Under the pieces are notes generated by a model. That model did no database searches, was not told the origin of the DNA, and saw only the letters and a list, made by a program, of their open reading frames with translations. DNA of 52,687 bases, taken from contig NZ_JABXKK010000102.1 of assembly GCF_017115045.1 (NCBI RefSeq), positions 1 to 52,687 of the forward strand. The letters run 5' to 3'. Made by a program: the position numbers and the translations under genes. The stretch's first letter is position 1; every line of letters starts with the position of its first letter. This DNA is from Nostoc sp. NMS8 (GTDB lineage Bacteria; Cyanobacteriota; Cyanobacteriia; Cyanobacteriales; Nostocaceae). Shown one piece after another: positions 33,472-41,217 of the stretch.

Positions 33472-34566
33472 GTGCCAAAATCCCCTAAATATTTGCTGAT
33501 TGGATCGACCGAGACTTACAGCGGTAAATCTGCAACTGTTCTGGGTTTGTCTCATCAGCTACAGCAAAAAGGTCTGGATATTACCTACGGTAAACCGCTC
33601 GGTACGTGTTTTAATTCGTCTAGTGGAACCGTAATTGAAGAAGATGTCCAGTTCATAGCTCTTAGCCTCAATTTGCCGGAAAACCGCGTTGCACCTACAA
33701 TGCTGGCTTTGGATGAACCAAATGTGCAAAAGCGCTTGCGAGGGGAAGACAAAACCAATTATCAGCAGTCCCTAATACAACAATATTTACATAAATCTCA
33801 AGGAGATTTGGTTTTATTGGAAGGGCCTGGTGATTTGTCCGAAGGCAATTTGTTTGACTTGTCTTTACTTCAAATGGCTGAAGTATTGGATGCTGCTGTG
33901 CTGTTAGTAACCCGCTATAAATCGTTGCTTTCGGTTGAGTCCCTATTGGCTGCAAAACAGCGTGTAGGCGATCGCTTGATTGGAGTTGTGATAAATGATA
34001 TCCCTGTCACCCAACTAGAAGCGGTTGACACTATCTTGCGCCCATTTTTGGAACAGCAGGGGATTCCGGTGCTAGCAACGCTGCCAAACAGCGATTTGCT
34101 CCGCAGTGTGAGTGTTGGCGAACTAGTCAAACAGTTAAAGGCTGATGTTCTCTGTCGCAACGATCGCATGGATTTATTGGTAGAAAGTCTGGCAATTGGA
34201 GCGATGAATGTCAACTCCGCTGTGAAATATTTCCGCAAACGCCGGAATATGGCAGTGGTGACAGGAGGCGATCGCGTGGAAATTCAGCAAGCGGCTTTAG
34301 AAACTTCTACCCAATGTTTAATTCTCACCGGGCAACTACCACCCCCACCTTTCATTCTCAGTCGCGCTGAAGAACTAGAAATACCCATTTTGTCTGTTGA
34401 CTTAGATACCCTAACTACTGTCGGAATTGTTGACCGCACTTTTGGTCAAGTCCGTGTCCACGAGCCAATTAAGGTTCAGTATATTCATCAGTTGATGTCC
34501 GAGCATTTTGACCTTGACCGCTTGTTCTCCAAATTAGGTTTAACTCCCGCAGCGGCATTGTCTTAG
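33472..34566 (+). CDS. BioD-like P-loop plus DRTGG domain protein
   Basis: The 364-residue protein has a P-loop region near the start (IGSTETYSGKSATVLGL) followed by a dethiobiotin-synthetase-like NTPase fold (LLEGPGDLSEGN; VVINDIP), and a C-terminal half resembling a DRTGG domain (AIGAMNVNSAVKYFRKRRN). The same architecture is the N-terminal regulatory part of long phosphotransacetylases, but the Pta catalytic domain is absent here. The exact role is unknown. GTG 33472 is the start, with AGGAG upstream. It appears to be transcribed alone. Confidence 0.8.
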   Translation: MPKSPKYLLIGSTETYSGKSATVLGLSHQLQQKGLDITYGKPLGTCFNSSSGTVIEEDVQFIALSLNLPENRVAPTMLALDEPNVQKRLRGEDKTNYQQSLIQQYLHKSQGDLVLLEGPGDLSEGNLFDLSLLQMAEVLDAAVLLVTRYKSLLSVESLLAAKQRVGDRLIGVVINDIPVTQLEAVDTILRPFLEQQGIPVLATLPNSDLLRSVSVGELVKQLKADVLCRNDRMDLLVESLAIGAMNVNSAVKYFRKRRNMAVVTGGDRVEIQQAALETSTQCLILTGQLPPPPFILSRAEELEIPILSVDLDTLTTVGIVDRTFGQVRVHEPIKVQYIHQLMSEHFDLDRLFSKLGLTPAAALS

Positions 34567-34619
34567 ATTTATCAACTGATTTATCAACTCAAACTATTAA
34601 GAGCATTAATGCTCAGTTA

Positions 34620-35138
34620 TCAGTTAGGAGGCTGTATTGCTGGTGAGGGTACAGCAGGTTCGCCGTCACCTCCCAGGCGCCGGCGTGCTGTCTCCCTCCG
34701 CCCCATAGCTGGGACGTGCTTAGTTGCAGCAGCTAATCCAAAGACGGGCATATTGCCGTAAACTGCCTCATACCTTCCCGGTTCTATTAAATAAGTTTCG
34801 TGCCAAATACCAACACTGCCATCAGCACCAACGGCTTGATTAAACCTTTGCCAAGCTTTTAGATGTGCATCGGCTGGATTTCTGGCAAAACGCTCCAAAT
34901 CCTCGAACGATCGCCAATACTGAATCAGTCCTACCCCTCGCGGATAGATAAACCCTTCTCCTCCTAAAAACCCTTTTTCGGGATTCTGCTTTAGGCTTCG
35001 TAGCATGGGTGACATTGCCCTGACTGTGGGAATCCATTTGGAAAAAGCGAATAATTTATTAATTCGCATCCCAATTAAAAACACAACAAAAGGTTCATCA
35101 ATCTCGGCTGTCAATCTTCCTGGTATTACTTGAGACAT
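34620..35138 (-). CDS. DUF4188 protein divergent from padR
   Basis: The 172-residue protein matches my memory of DUF4188: PGRLTAEIDEPFVVFLIGMRIN at the start, a YPRGVGLIQYWRSFEDLERFAR block and HVPAMGRRETARRRLG near the end. The fold is probably a dimeric ferredoxin-like one related to small antibiotic monooxygenases; biochemistry is unknown. It is divergent from a PadR regulator over a 95-bp spacer dominated by a large inverted repeat, so it is the likely target of that regulator. The last 15 residues are a Pro-rich tail. Confidence 0.8.
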   Translation of the reverse strand: MSQVIPGRLTAEIDEPFVVFLIGMRINKLFAFSKWIPTVRAMSPMLRSLKQNPEKGFLGGEGFIYPRGVGLIQYWRSFEDLERFARNPADAHLKAWQRFNQAVGADGSVGIWHETYLIEPGRYEAVYGNMPVFGLAAATKHVPAMGRRETARRRLGGDGEPAVPSPAIQPPN

Positions 35139-35164
35139 CTCTCACTCCTTGTTGTTTAAGTTAA

Positions 35165-35210
35165 TATGCAACTAATTGCATATAACTATCTTTATGCAAT
35201 TAGTTGCATA
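35165..35210. promoter_or_regulatory. Candidate PadR operator: 18-bp arms, each itself palindromic
   Basis: The arm 35165-35182 (TATGCAACTAATTGCATA) is the exact reverse complement of 35193-35210, with a 10-base gap. Each arm contains ATGCAA-CTAA-TTGCAT (or its complement), a dyad by itself, so two PadR dimers could bind side by side. It lies between divergent DUF4188 and padR genes and should cover both promoters. Confidence 0.85.
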
Positions 35211-35233
35211 AGTCAAGTGGTGAATTAAAAATT

Positions 35234-35779
35234 ATGGCATTAGCGCACGCAATATTAGCGGCTCTGGTTGACGCATCCTGTAGTGGGTATGATTTAGCAA
35301 AACGATTCGATGGTTCTGTAGGCTTTTTCTGGTCAGCAAGTCACCAGCAGATTTATCGGGAGTTGGCGAAGCTAGAAGAGCAAGGCTGGATCAGTTCTGA
35401 GTCAATTCTTCAAGCAGGACGGCCAGATAAAAGGCTCTACAGCGTTACAGACTTGGGAGAACAGTACCTCAAAGAGTGGATTGCTCAACCTTGTGAACCC
35501 ACACCGATTAAAGATGATTTACTGGTTAAAATTTTTGCTGGCAATATTGTTCCTAAGGAAATTATCTTGGCAGAGCTAGAAAATCACCAAAAAGCCCATC
35601 AAAAAAAATTGTCTACGTACCATAACTTAGAACAGCATTACTTTCAGAATCCGCAAGAACTGCCAGAATCAGGCAAATTTCAGTATTTAACTCTCCTAAA
35701 TGGCATTAGTTATGAAACACATTGCCTAGCCTGGTGTAACCAAGTAATGGAGTTACTGAACCAAAGAATCGAAAAATAG
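35234..35779 (+). CDS. PadR-family transcriptional regulator
   Basis: The 181-residue protein has the PadR winged helix: HAILAALVDASCSGYDLAKRF, then QQIYRELAKLEEQGWISSE and GRPDKRLYSVTDLGEQYLKEWI. A helical C-terminal dimerisation domain of the Vir_C type follows (about 90-178). It is a group-1-size PadR repressor that should sense small aromatic or xenobiotic compounds. ATG 35234 is the likely start, since the upstream in-frame TTG lies inside the operator. It is divergent from the DUF4188 gene and probably autoregulated through the shared operator. Confidence 0.9.
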   Translation: MALAHAILAALVDASCSGYDLAKRFDGSVGFFWSASHQQIYRELAKLEEQGWISSESILQAGRPDKRLYSVTDLGEQYLKEWIAQPCEPTPIKDDLLVKIFAGNIVPKEIILAELENHQKAHQKKLSTYHNLEQHYFQNPQELPESGKFQYLTLLNGISYETHCLAWCNQVMELLNQRIEK

Positions 35780-35863
35780 TCGCAATGTCTAACTTAAGTT
35801 TTCTTCGCATCTACACGCTGTTTGGTAAAATATCTGGGTCGTTTAGTCTGATTATCTCCATCT

Positions 35864-36367
35864 TTGAGCCAATCAACAGACCTTATTAACCTCGATACAT
35901 TAGCCCAAGAATTGGCGACAATCCAGCAAACAGGTTCTAAAAGAATTGCCTTGCTGGGTTCTCGCCACGTCCCGATAACGCATCAGAATCTTATTGAAAT
36001 GATGACTTATGCCCTAGTTTTATCGGGTAATCGAATCATTACTTCTGGTGCTACAGGGACAAATTCAGCGGCCATCAAGGGAGCAACCCGGGCTGATGCA
36101 AATTTGTTGACGGTGATTCTACCCCAAAGCCTGGAACGCCAGCCTTTAGAATCACGCCAGCAACTAGAACAGGTAATGCATCTAGTCGAAAATCCCAGTA
36201 ATGATACTCTGTCTCTTGCGGAAGCTAGTTACCTGTGCAATAAGGAAATTGTCTCCCGTTGCCAGCAACTAATCTGCTTTGCGTTTCACGACAGTCGCAC
36301 CCTGTTACAAACTTGTCAGGATGCAGAAGAGCAAAGAAAAGTGGTGACGCTTTTCTACTTTGATTAG
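35864..36367 (+). CDS. SLOG/DprA-like Rossmann-fold protein
   Basis: The 167-residue protein has KRIALLGSRHVPITHQNLIEMMTYAL, ITSGATGTNSAAIKGA and LTVILPQSLERQP, a nucleotide-binding pattern of the SLOG superfamily (DprA, LOG and relatives). It is much smaller than DprA and lacks its winged helix. Ligand and role are unknown. The only sensible start is TTG 35864, because the next in-frame ATG would cut off the first conserved strand. It stands 84 bp after padR on the same strand. Confidence 0.7.
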   Translation: MSQSTDLINLDTLAQELATIQQTGSKRIALLGSRHVPITHQNLIEMMTYALVLSGNRIITSGATGTNSAAIKGATRADANLLTVILPQSLERQPLESRQQLEQVMHLVENPSNDTLSLAEASYLCNKEIVSRCQQLICFAFHDSRTLLQTCQDAEEQRKVVTLFYFD

Positions 36368-36452
36368 TCATTTGTCATTTGTCTTTTGTCATTTGCATTT
36401 GACTTATGACTAATGACTGATGACTGATGACTAATTACCAATGACTAATAAG
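36368..36452. repeat. TGACTAA/TTTGTCA heptanucleotide repeats
   Basis: The spacer between two genes is filled with TTTGTCATTTG-like units and then ATGACTA / CTGATGA units. This is a short tandemly repeated repetitive sequence of the cyanobacterial type, and it runs up to the start of the next gene. Confidence 0.75.
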
Positions 36453-36454
36453 TA

Positions 36455-36853
36455 ATGATAATTTTTTTGTACTCGATTGCTGCTGCTGCTGTTCTCATTT
36501 ATGTGCCATTTTTGCTAGTAGCTTATGCCCGTGCGAGTATTGGGCCTGAAATGCTTTCTAATCCTCGCGCCCTGTTTGATAAATTGCCACCTTATGCCCA
36601 ACGGGCTACTTGGGCACATCAGAACACCTTTGAAGCCTTTATGATATTTGCCGCAGCCGCATTGATGGCTTATGTAACTGGTGTAAATTCTTTTACAGCC
36701 CAAGTGGCTGCGATCGCCTTTGTGGTGGCCCGTTTGCTATACTCAATTTTTTATATTTTGAATATACCCCTTTTGCGATCGCTGATGTTTGTCATTGGCA
36801 TCTCTAGCTCTGCCACTCTCATCTTTTTGAGCATCATCCAAGCTACTAGTTAA
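36455..36853 (+). CDS. MAPEG-family membrane protein
   Basis: The 132-residue protein has four hydrophobic helices (about 3-25, 60-78, 82-102, 108-128) and the MAPEG-like segments NPRALFDKLPPYAQRATWAHQN and NTFEAFMIFAAA, with ARLLYSIFYI near the third helix. The family covers membrane-associated glutathione- and eicosanoid-linked enzymes; the bacterial members are mostly uncharacterised. A soluble GST gene lies 0.7 kb downstream, but no functional link is shown. Confidence 0.85.
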   Translation: MIIFLYSIAAAAVLIYVPFLLVAYARASIGPEMLSNPRALFDKLPPYAQRATWAHQNTFEAFMIFAAAALMAYVTGVNSFTAQVAAIAFVVARLLYSIFYILNIPLLRSLMFVIGISSSATLIFLSIIQATS

Positions 36854-36861
36854 TTGGGGAC

Positions 36862-36962
36862 TGGGGAGTGGGGAAGGTGCGGCCCCTCTGGGGATAAGGG
36901 GTAATGGGGACTGGGGAAAACTTTACCCAATCCAAAATCCAAAATCTAAAATCTAAAATGTT
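36862..36962. repeat. GGGGACT repeat with GC-rich core plus CCAAAAT repeat
   Basis: 36862-36912 carries GGGGA-type units around a core TGCGGCCCCTCTGGGGATAA, nearly identical to the reverse complement of the insert in the GAF kinase gene at 25499-25550. At 36936-36960, CCAAAAT/CTAAAAT units follow and reach the start of yajQ. Confidence 0.8.
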
Positions 36963-36964
36963 TT

Positions 36965-37456
36965 ATGGCTTCTACTTTTTCCTTTGACATTGTGAGCGAC
37001 TTTGACCGACAAGAGTTGGTTAACGCTGTCGATCAAGTTATCCGAGATATCAAAGGTCGTTACGACCTCAAAGACACTGAAACTACTGTCGAGTTAGTCG
37101 AAGAAAGTATTAACGTTAGCACTGACAGCGAATTTACCTTAGATTCTGTACACACCATTCTGCGAGAAAAAGCCGCCAAGCGTAACCTCTCACAGAAAAT
37201 CTTTGATTTTGGCAAGGTTGAATCAGCCAGTGGTAATCGCGTGCGTCAAGAAATCAAACTCAAAAAAGGCATCAGCCAGGAAATCGCCAAACAAATTTCC
37301 AAATTGATTCGGGACGAATTCAAAAAGGTACAAGCTTCAATCCAAGGTGATGCTGTGCGGGTTTCTGCCAAATCTAAAGATGACTTGCAAGTTGTCATGC
37401 AGCGACTAAAACAAGAAGACTACCCAGTTGCCTTGCAATTTACAAATTATCGTTAA
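36965..37456 (+). CDS. yajQ: YajQ family nucleotide-binding protein
   Basis: The 163-residue protein matches YajQ closely in length and motifs: MASTFSFDIVSDFDRQELVNAV, IKGRYDLKDTE, KVESASGNRVRQEIKLKKGI and VRVSAKSKDDLQ at the C-terminus. YajQ proteins bind nucleotides, RNA or, in Xanthomonas, cyclic di-GMP. The role in cyanobacteria is not known. Its start is abutted by CCAAAAT spacer repeats, so no ribosome binding site is obvious. Confidence 0.93.
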   Translation: MASTFSFDIVSDFDRQELVNAVDQVIRDIKGRYDLKDTETTVELVEESINVSTDSEFTLDSVHTILREKAAKRNLSQKIFDFGKVESASGNRVRQEIKLKKGISQEIAKQISKLIRDEFKKVQASIQGDAVRVSAKSKDDLQVVMQRLKQEDYPVALQFTNYR

Positions 37457-37541
37457 AAAATTCGTAATTCGTAGTTAAAAATTCAATTACGAATTACGTT
37501 AGTGCAGCGTTAGCGAGGCAAAAGCGTCATTACGAATTATT

Positions 37542-38099
37542 TTAAGCCCGTCCGCCAATACTTCTTTGAAATGCCGGACGCTCAGATAATTGCTTGATAT
37601 AGTTCAACACGGCTGGATAGGGGCTGAGGTCTAGCTTCAGTATCGTAGGAATATAATTCAGAATAGACCCCACTGCCACATCAACAACAGTGAACTCATT
37701 GCCAAGTAAAAAAGGTTGATTACTGAAAATTTCATTTAATGGAGTCAACAAGCGGGGCATTTCGCGCTCCCGAGTTGCTTCTACAAAAATCCCTGGAGCA
37801 AGGGTAGCATTGGCAAACAACACCCATTGGGAAAATACAGCGCGTTCCTCTAGTGAAAGTGGAGTTTTACTGTACTTATCGGTAAGATACAGCAAACTTG
37901 CCCCAGATTCCCAAAGCTGAAAATCCCCATCCACAATAGCTGGAACTTTACCAAATGGGTTAATTGCCAAATATTCAGGCTTGAGATGTTCACCCGCCTG
38001 CATATCAAGCTTGATGAATTCGTAGGGAATTCCTAATTCTTCTAAATACCAGTGGACAATTGACGCTCGACTCCGAACGCCGCCGTAAAGTTTTACCAT
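37542..38099 (-). CDS. Glutathione S-transferase family protein
   Basis: The 185-residue protein has an N-terminal thioredoxin-like domain (VKLYGGVRSRASIVHWYLEEL; FGKVPAIVDGD; LWESGASLLYLTDKY) with Ser at the likely catalytic place and the conserved cis-Pro and ES motifs that bind glutathione. A short all-helical C-terminal domain follows, with FTVVDVAVGSIL. It should conjugate or reduce substrates with glutathione in the cytosol. It starts 6 bp after the end of the next upstream gene (38106), so the two form an operon. Confidence 0.9.
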   Translation of the reverse strand: MVKLYGGVRSRASIVHWYLEELGIPYEFIKLDMQAGEHLKPEYLAINPFGKVPAIVDGDFQLWESGASLLYLTDKYSKTPLSLEERAVFSQWVLFANATLAPGIFVEATREREMPRLLTPLNEIFSNQPFLLGNEFTVVDVAVGSILNYIPTILKLDLSPYPAVLNYIKQLSERPAFQRSIGGRA

Positions 38100-38105
38100 A
38101 ATTAC

Positions 38106-38570
38106 TTAAAGAACTTTGTGAGTGTGAGAATGCTGTTTAACGTTGTCTTCTTTGGTGACAACTCTAGCGGCGTTTAATACCCGCTTACGCTCAATGGAAT
38201 ACTTAAAATCAGCGTAGTTTGTACCTAAGGGAATTAAAGATTTTGCAGATTCACGACGCTTGTAGGTACGAGCTGCTGCAAATGCCCGTGGCACAAATTC
38301 CTCTCCAAACTGAGCCGACTCTGGAAAGCCATCTGGGAGCAGTGGTGAATCGCCATCCAGCACAGATCCCAAAGTTGTGGCATGAGCCAGCTTATAGGAG
38401 GTAGGAATGCCCTTTAACAGCGCTTCTAAAGCCGCAGAAGGTATTGGTTCTATAACTTCGATTTGATAAACTTCTCCATCTTCTTTGACGAAGCAGGTTG
38501 CCAAGCCGATGACAATATAATCATCGGTTGCTAAATCAGGGGCATTGGGATAAGAAGTTGCGGTTGTCAT
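38106..38570 (-). CDS. Hypothetical protein upstream of GST
   Basis: The 154-residue soluble protein has IVIGLATCFVKEDGEVYQIEVIEPIPSAALEALL near the start, FAAARTYKRRESAKSLIPLGTNYADFKYSIERKRVLNAARVV near the end, and a His-rich tail HSHTHKVL that might bind metal. I do not recognise the family, though it looks cyanobacterial. ATG 38570 is used; a TTG five codons upstream is the alternative. It is cotranscribed with the GST gene. Confidence 0.7.
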   Translation of the reverse strand: MTTATSYPNAPDLATDDYIVIGLATCFVKEDGEVYQIEVIEPIPSAALEALLKGIPTSYKLAHATTLGSVLDGDSPLLPDGFPESAQFGEEFVPRAFAAARTYKRRESAKSLIPLGTNYADFKYSIERKRVLNAARVVTKEDNVKQHSHTHKVL

Positions 38571-39103
38571 CAGGAAATTTCTCAAAAAAATTGAATATCG
38601 GGAATGGGGAATGGGGCATTGGGCATTGGGTATTAATTATTTTCCCCTTGCTTCTCCTGCTTCCTCATCTCCCTCTTTAACGAACAGCTTGTTGGCATTC
38701 TACCAATTTGTCGCTCTCACTACTTGACTAGGGAACTCCAAGAAATAAATTATCCAATATTGTGGGGTGGGCAACATGAGCGCCCAGTCCATAATATGGC
38801 TCTCGTGTCGCCCACCCCACAAGAAGAGTTAATTGAATATTTTTTTATTTGCAAGTCTCCTAGTCTTTGAGATTCACGTCTGCTGTTTCTGGAATTCACC
38901 TTCAGGATCGAGTATCCATAATTAGGTTTGAGGAGCAATTGTTTATTTAGGGCGTAGATTTCTACTAGTGTGGGTAGTTAAGTTCAGTCTTGAGATGGCT
39001 TCCAAGTAACCATCAATACCTTAAAAATAGACACAGTGGTAAAACCATTAACAGTAAAAACTAGACTTTTATTTCAAAAAGCAGGGCTTTAATGTAGGTA
39101 AAG
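38571..39103. other. 533-bp spacer with foldback element copy B
   Basis: This spacer includes GGGGAAT/GGGCATT spacer repeats (38597-38633) and the foldback element (38728-38863). The rest is AT-rich with no gene. The promoters of the divergent TPR gene and GST operon must be here. Confidence 0.55.
38728..38863 (-). mobile_element. MITE-like foldback element, copy B
   Basis: This 136-bp copy is in inverse orientation to copy A (2739-2867). Ends: CTAGGGAACTCCAAGAAATA at one side and its imperfect complement ending CTCCTAG at the other. The two GTGGGGTGGGC arms face each other, so the element folds almost end to end. Confidence 0.8.
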
Positions 39104-39823
39104 ATGAATATTCACTCATTTTTAGCTGACGATAACCAGCAAAGTAAGCAATATAAGTATGTTTTAGATACTACAAACAAACTTCAAGACCGGGGGAGGA
39201 GCGATCGCACCGAATCTATTTTCGGGGATAGCGATTTACGCTCTTGTGCTTTGAGGTTGGCTCAACAAGGAGATTATACCGAAGCGATCGCACTTTTAAC
39301 TCAACTAATCTGCCGCCACCCACGCAATGCCGTTGATTACAACAATCGCGGGCTGATTTATTTTCAAAGTGCCGAAAGACAAAAAGCGCTTTACGACTAT
39401 AACACCGCCCTGAAACTCGATCCCTATTTGGCTAGTGCTTATAATAACCGAGCAAATTACTATGCGACTTGTGGAGAATTAGCACTAGCACTTGCCGACT
39501 ACGATCAAGCGATTAATTTGAATCCACGCCATATCCGAGCGCGGATTAACCGAGGCATTACCTGGCGCGATTTGGGGCAATACGAGGAGGCAATTGAGAA
39601 TTTTGAGGTAGCACTGCTTTTCGGTCAACTAGAAGGTCATATCTGGGCTGAACGCGGCAAGACTTACCATCTTTGGGGCGACTGGAATTGTGCGATCGCA
39701 GATTATCGTCGCGCCCTCACTCAACTGCCCTCTCTCGATAATAGTAATGATATTACTGGTTATCGCTTGCGTTTACAACTCGAAAATCGGCTCAATGAGT
39801 TGCTATCTGAATCAGCGTCCTAA
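39104..39823 (+). CDS. Tetratricopeptide repeat protein
   Basis: The 239-residue protein has an unstructured N-terminus of about 45 residues and then four to five TPR units, with typical residues in AVDYNNRGLIYFQSAERQKALYDYNTALKLDP, YNNRANYYATCGELALALADYDQAINLNP and RARINRGITWRDLGQYEEAIENFEVAL. It is a protein-protein interaction scaffold with no enzymatic domain and no export signal. It is monocistronic as far as can be seen. Confidence 0.9.
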   Translation: MNIHSFLADDNQQSKQYKYVLDTTNKLQDRGRSDRTESIFGDSDLRSCALRLAQQGDYTEAIALLTQLICRHPRNAVDYNNRGLIYFQSAERQKALYDYNTALKLDPYLASAYNNRANYYATCGELALALADYDQAINLNPRHIRARINRGITWRDLGQYEEAIENFEVALLFGQLEGHIWAERGKTYHLWGDWNCAIADYRRALTQLPSLDNSNDITGYRLRLQLENRLNELLSESAS

Positions 39824-40057
39824 TTGGTAGATTACTTCTTTTTGCAAATTCAAGGTTCAAAAAGTAGATTCTTCATTTTGAATTTTGAATTGGAGCGGAG
39901 CGACGCTGTATCGCTAATGACTAATACATGATAACTACATAGCTATTCAAAAATTAGCTATTAACCATTATTTATTAGCAATAATATAAATTAACACCCG
40001 GTTTATACATAGCTAGAATCACAAGAAACCTAAATAATTCTAAATTCGCTATTTGTC

Positions 40058-40468
40058 TTAGGGTAATGACTTTGTTTGTTCATCTTCTCGGCGATCTTGA
40101 TTCATCAACACCACCTGACGCTGGCTGGGATCAAATCGGTATCCTTGCTGTTGTCTAATACTTTTAGCTTGTTGCGGATCGAAGTTACGGCTAAATTCCG
40201 CCTGCAAACCATTGACATGCCCTTCCATCTGCTTAAGTTCAGTACTGATTTCTCGCAACTTTTCTTGCTGTAACCAATGATAAGGCAAAAGTTGTGCTAA
40301 CGCAGATGCGGCAACGGCTGTAATGACGAAATTAACTGCTATTTTGGCTGTGCTTTCCAGTCCCATCACCTGGTAAGAACGTTGACGAAGATGCCGCTTT
40401 GGTCGAGGAATGATCCGACGTTTTTGTATCGGTTGTGACGGTGGTCTGGACGGTTGAATTGCGTTCAT
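40058..40468 (-). CDS. Small bitopic membrane protein with FtsL-like topology
   Basis: The 136-residue protein has a strongly basic N-terminal cytosolic region (KRRIIPRPKRHLRQR), one transmembrane helix at about 44-62, then a charged amphipathic helix (QQEKLREISTELKQMEGHVNGLQAEF) likely to form a coiled coil outside. This is the topology of FtsL/DivIC-like division proteins, but no sequence motif proves it. I would call it a conserved hypothetical protein. It is monocistronic. Confidence 0.65.
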   Translation of the reverse strand: MNAIQPSRPPSQPIQKRRIIPRPKRHLRQRSYQVMGLESTAKIAVNFVITAVAASALAQLLPYHWLQQEKLREISTELKQMEGHVNGLQAEFSRNFDPQQAKSIRQQQGYRFDPSQRQVVLMNQDRREDEQTKSLP

Positions 40469-40928
40469 GATGCTAAAAGATAACCTCGCTTAGTGTAGGA
40501 AGCACTATCAAGAGTGCTGAGTTATGAGTGCTGTTAGCGGATAGCTAAGGTTTAGTCCGTGCTGAGTGTCAAAAGTTTTTCAAAACTCAGTAATTGCTAC
40601 TTAGAACTGAATTAGAACTTAGCATCAAATCAGTTCAGAGTCGCTAGTGCCTCGGCTTAAAGTGGGAAGATTCAAAAGTACTACTTCTTACTCATTACTT
40701 CTTCCTGTCCACTCAGCACTCAGAGATTAGCACTCCTGAATGCTTGATTTAGCTGTCATATTACTTCATTTTTTTGAAATAGCTACAAGTGTCGCACTAG
40801 TTAAAAAATAACCTGGCTTACGTAAGTGCAAGGTTTCTAGCCACTTGTGGCATAAAACCACAAGTTTCTGGAAATTGCACCCCGTACTGCCAGGATTATT
40901 AGCTTTTTAACTGTGTCACATCGGAGCG
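40469..40928. other. 460-bp spacer downstream of psaM
   Basis: No gene was found. It contains an 8-bp hairpin (40843-40850 with 40858-40865, ACTTGTGG/CCACAAGT), a perfect palindrome CTTACGTAAG (40817-40826) and the 18-base sequence shared with 21432-21449. The hairpin may end psaM transcription. Confidence 0.5.
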
Positions 40929-41060
40929 TTATTTGTAAAGTTCTGTGGCTAATCGCCAAGCAAGAACTCCTGGAATCAGCGCCACAACTAGAGCGATGTA
41001 GACTTGAGTATCTGAGAGAGAAGACACCTGAGCAATGTACAGAGTATCTAAGATAGGCAT
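40929..41060 (-). CDS. psaM: Photosystem I reaction centre subunit XII (PsaM)
   Basis: The minus strand encodes 43 residues ending in SDTQVYIALVVALIPGVLAW and RLATELYK, the single transmembrane helix and C-terminus of PsaM, a small PSI subunit in the thylakoid. TAGGAGG lies 9-10 bp before ATG 41060, supporting this start. Usual PsaM has about 30-31 residues; here about 12 extra N-terminal residues (ILDTLYIAQVSS) resemble a partial copy of the following SDTQVYIALV, also at DNA level. An internal GTG at codon 12 could give a near-normal length product but has no better ribosome site. The gene is divergent from the FGGY kinase. Confidence 0.9.
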   Translation of the reverse strand: MPILDTLYIAQVSSLSDTQVYIALVVALIPGVLAWRLATELYK

Positions 41061-41217
41061 GGCTAAAAACCTCCTAACCTGAATAGATTTTGAACAGTTC
41101 GTTTACTACTTTTCCTTGTTTTGCCAAGATTGTGGAATATCTTGTTACAAGATGCAACAAAAGCAGTTATTAGTCAGTAGTCCTTATTTATTCTCCATTA
41201 AAAAAATTTATAAAAAT

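Noticed and set aside
41116..41217. 34-codon N-terminal extension of the FGGY kinase
   Set aside because: It is rich in Cys, Gln and Lys, in AT-rich DNA, and precedes the conserved start NLYLGIDFG. No orthologue I recall has such a leader.
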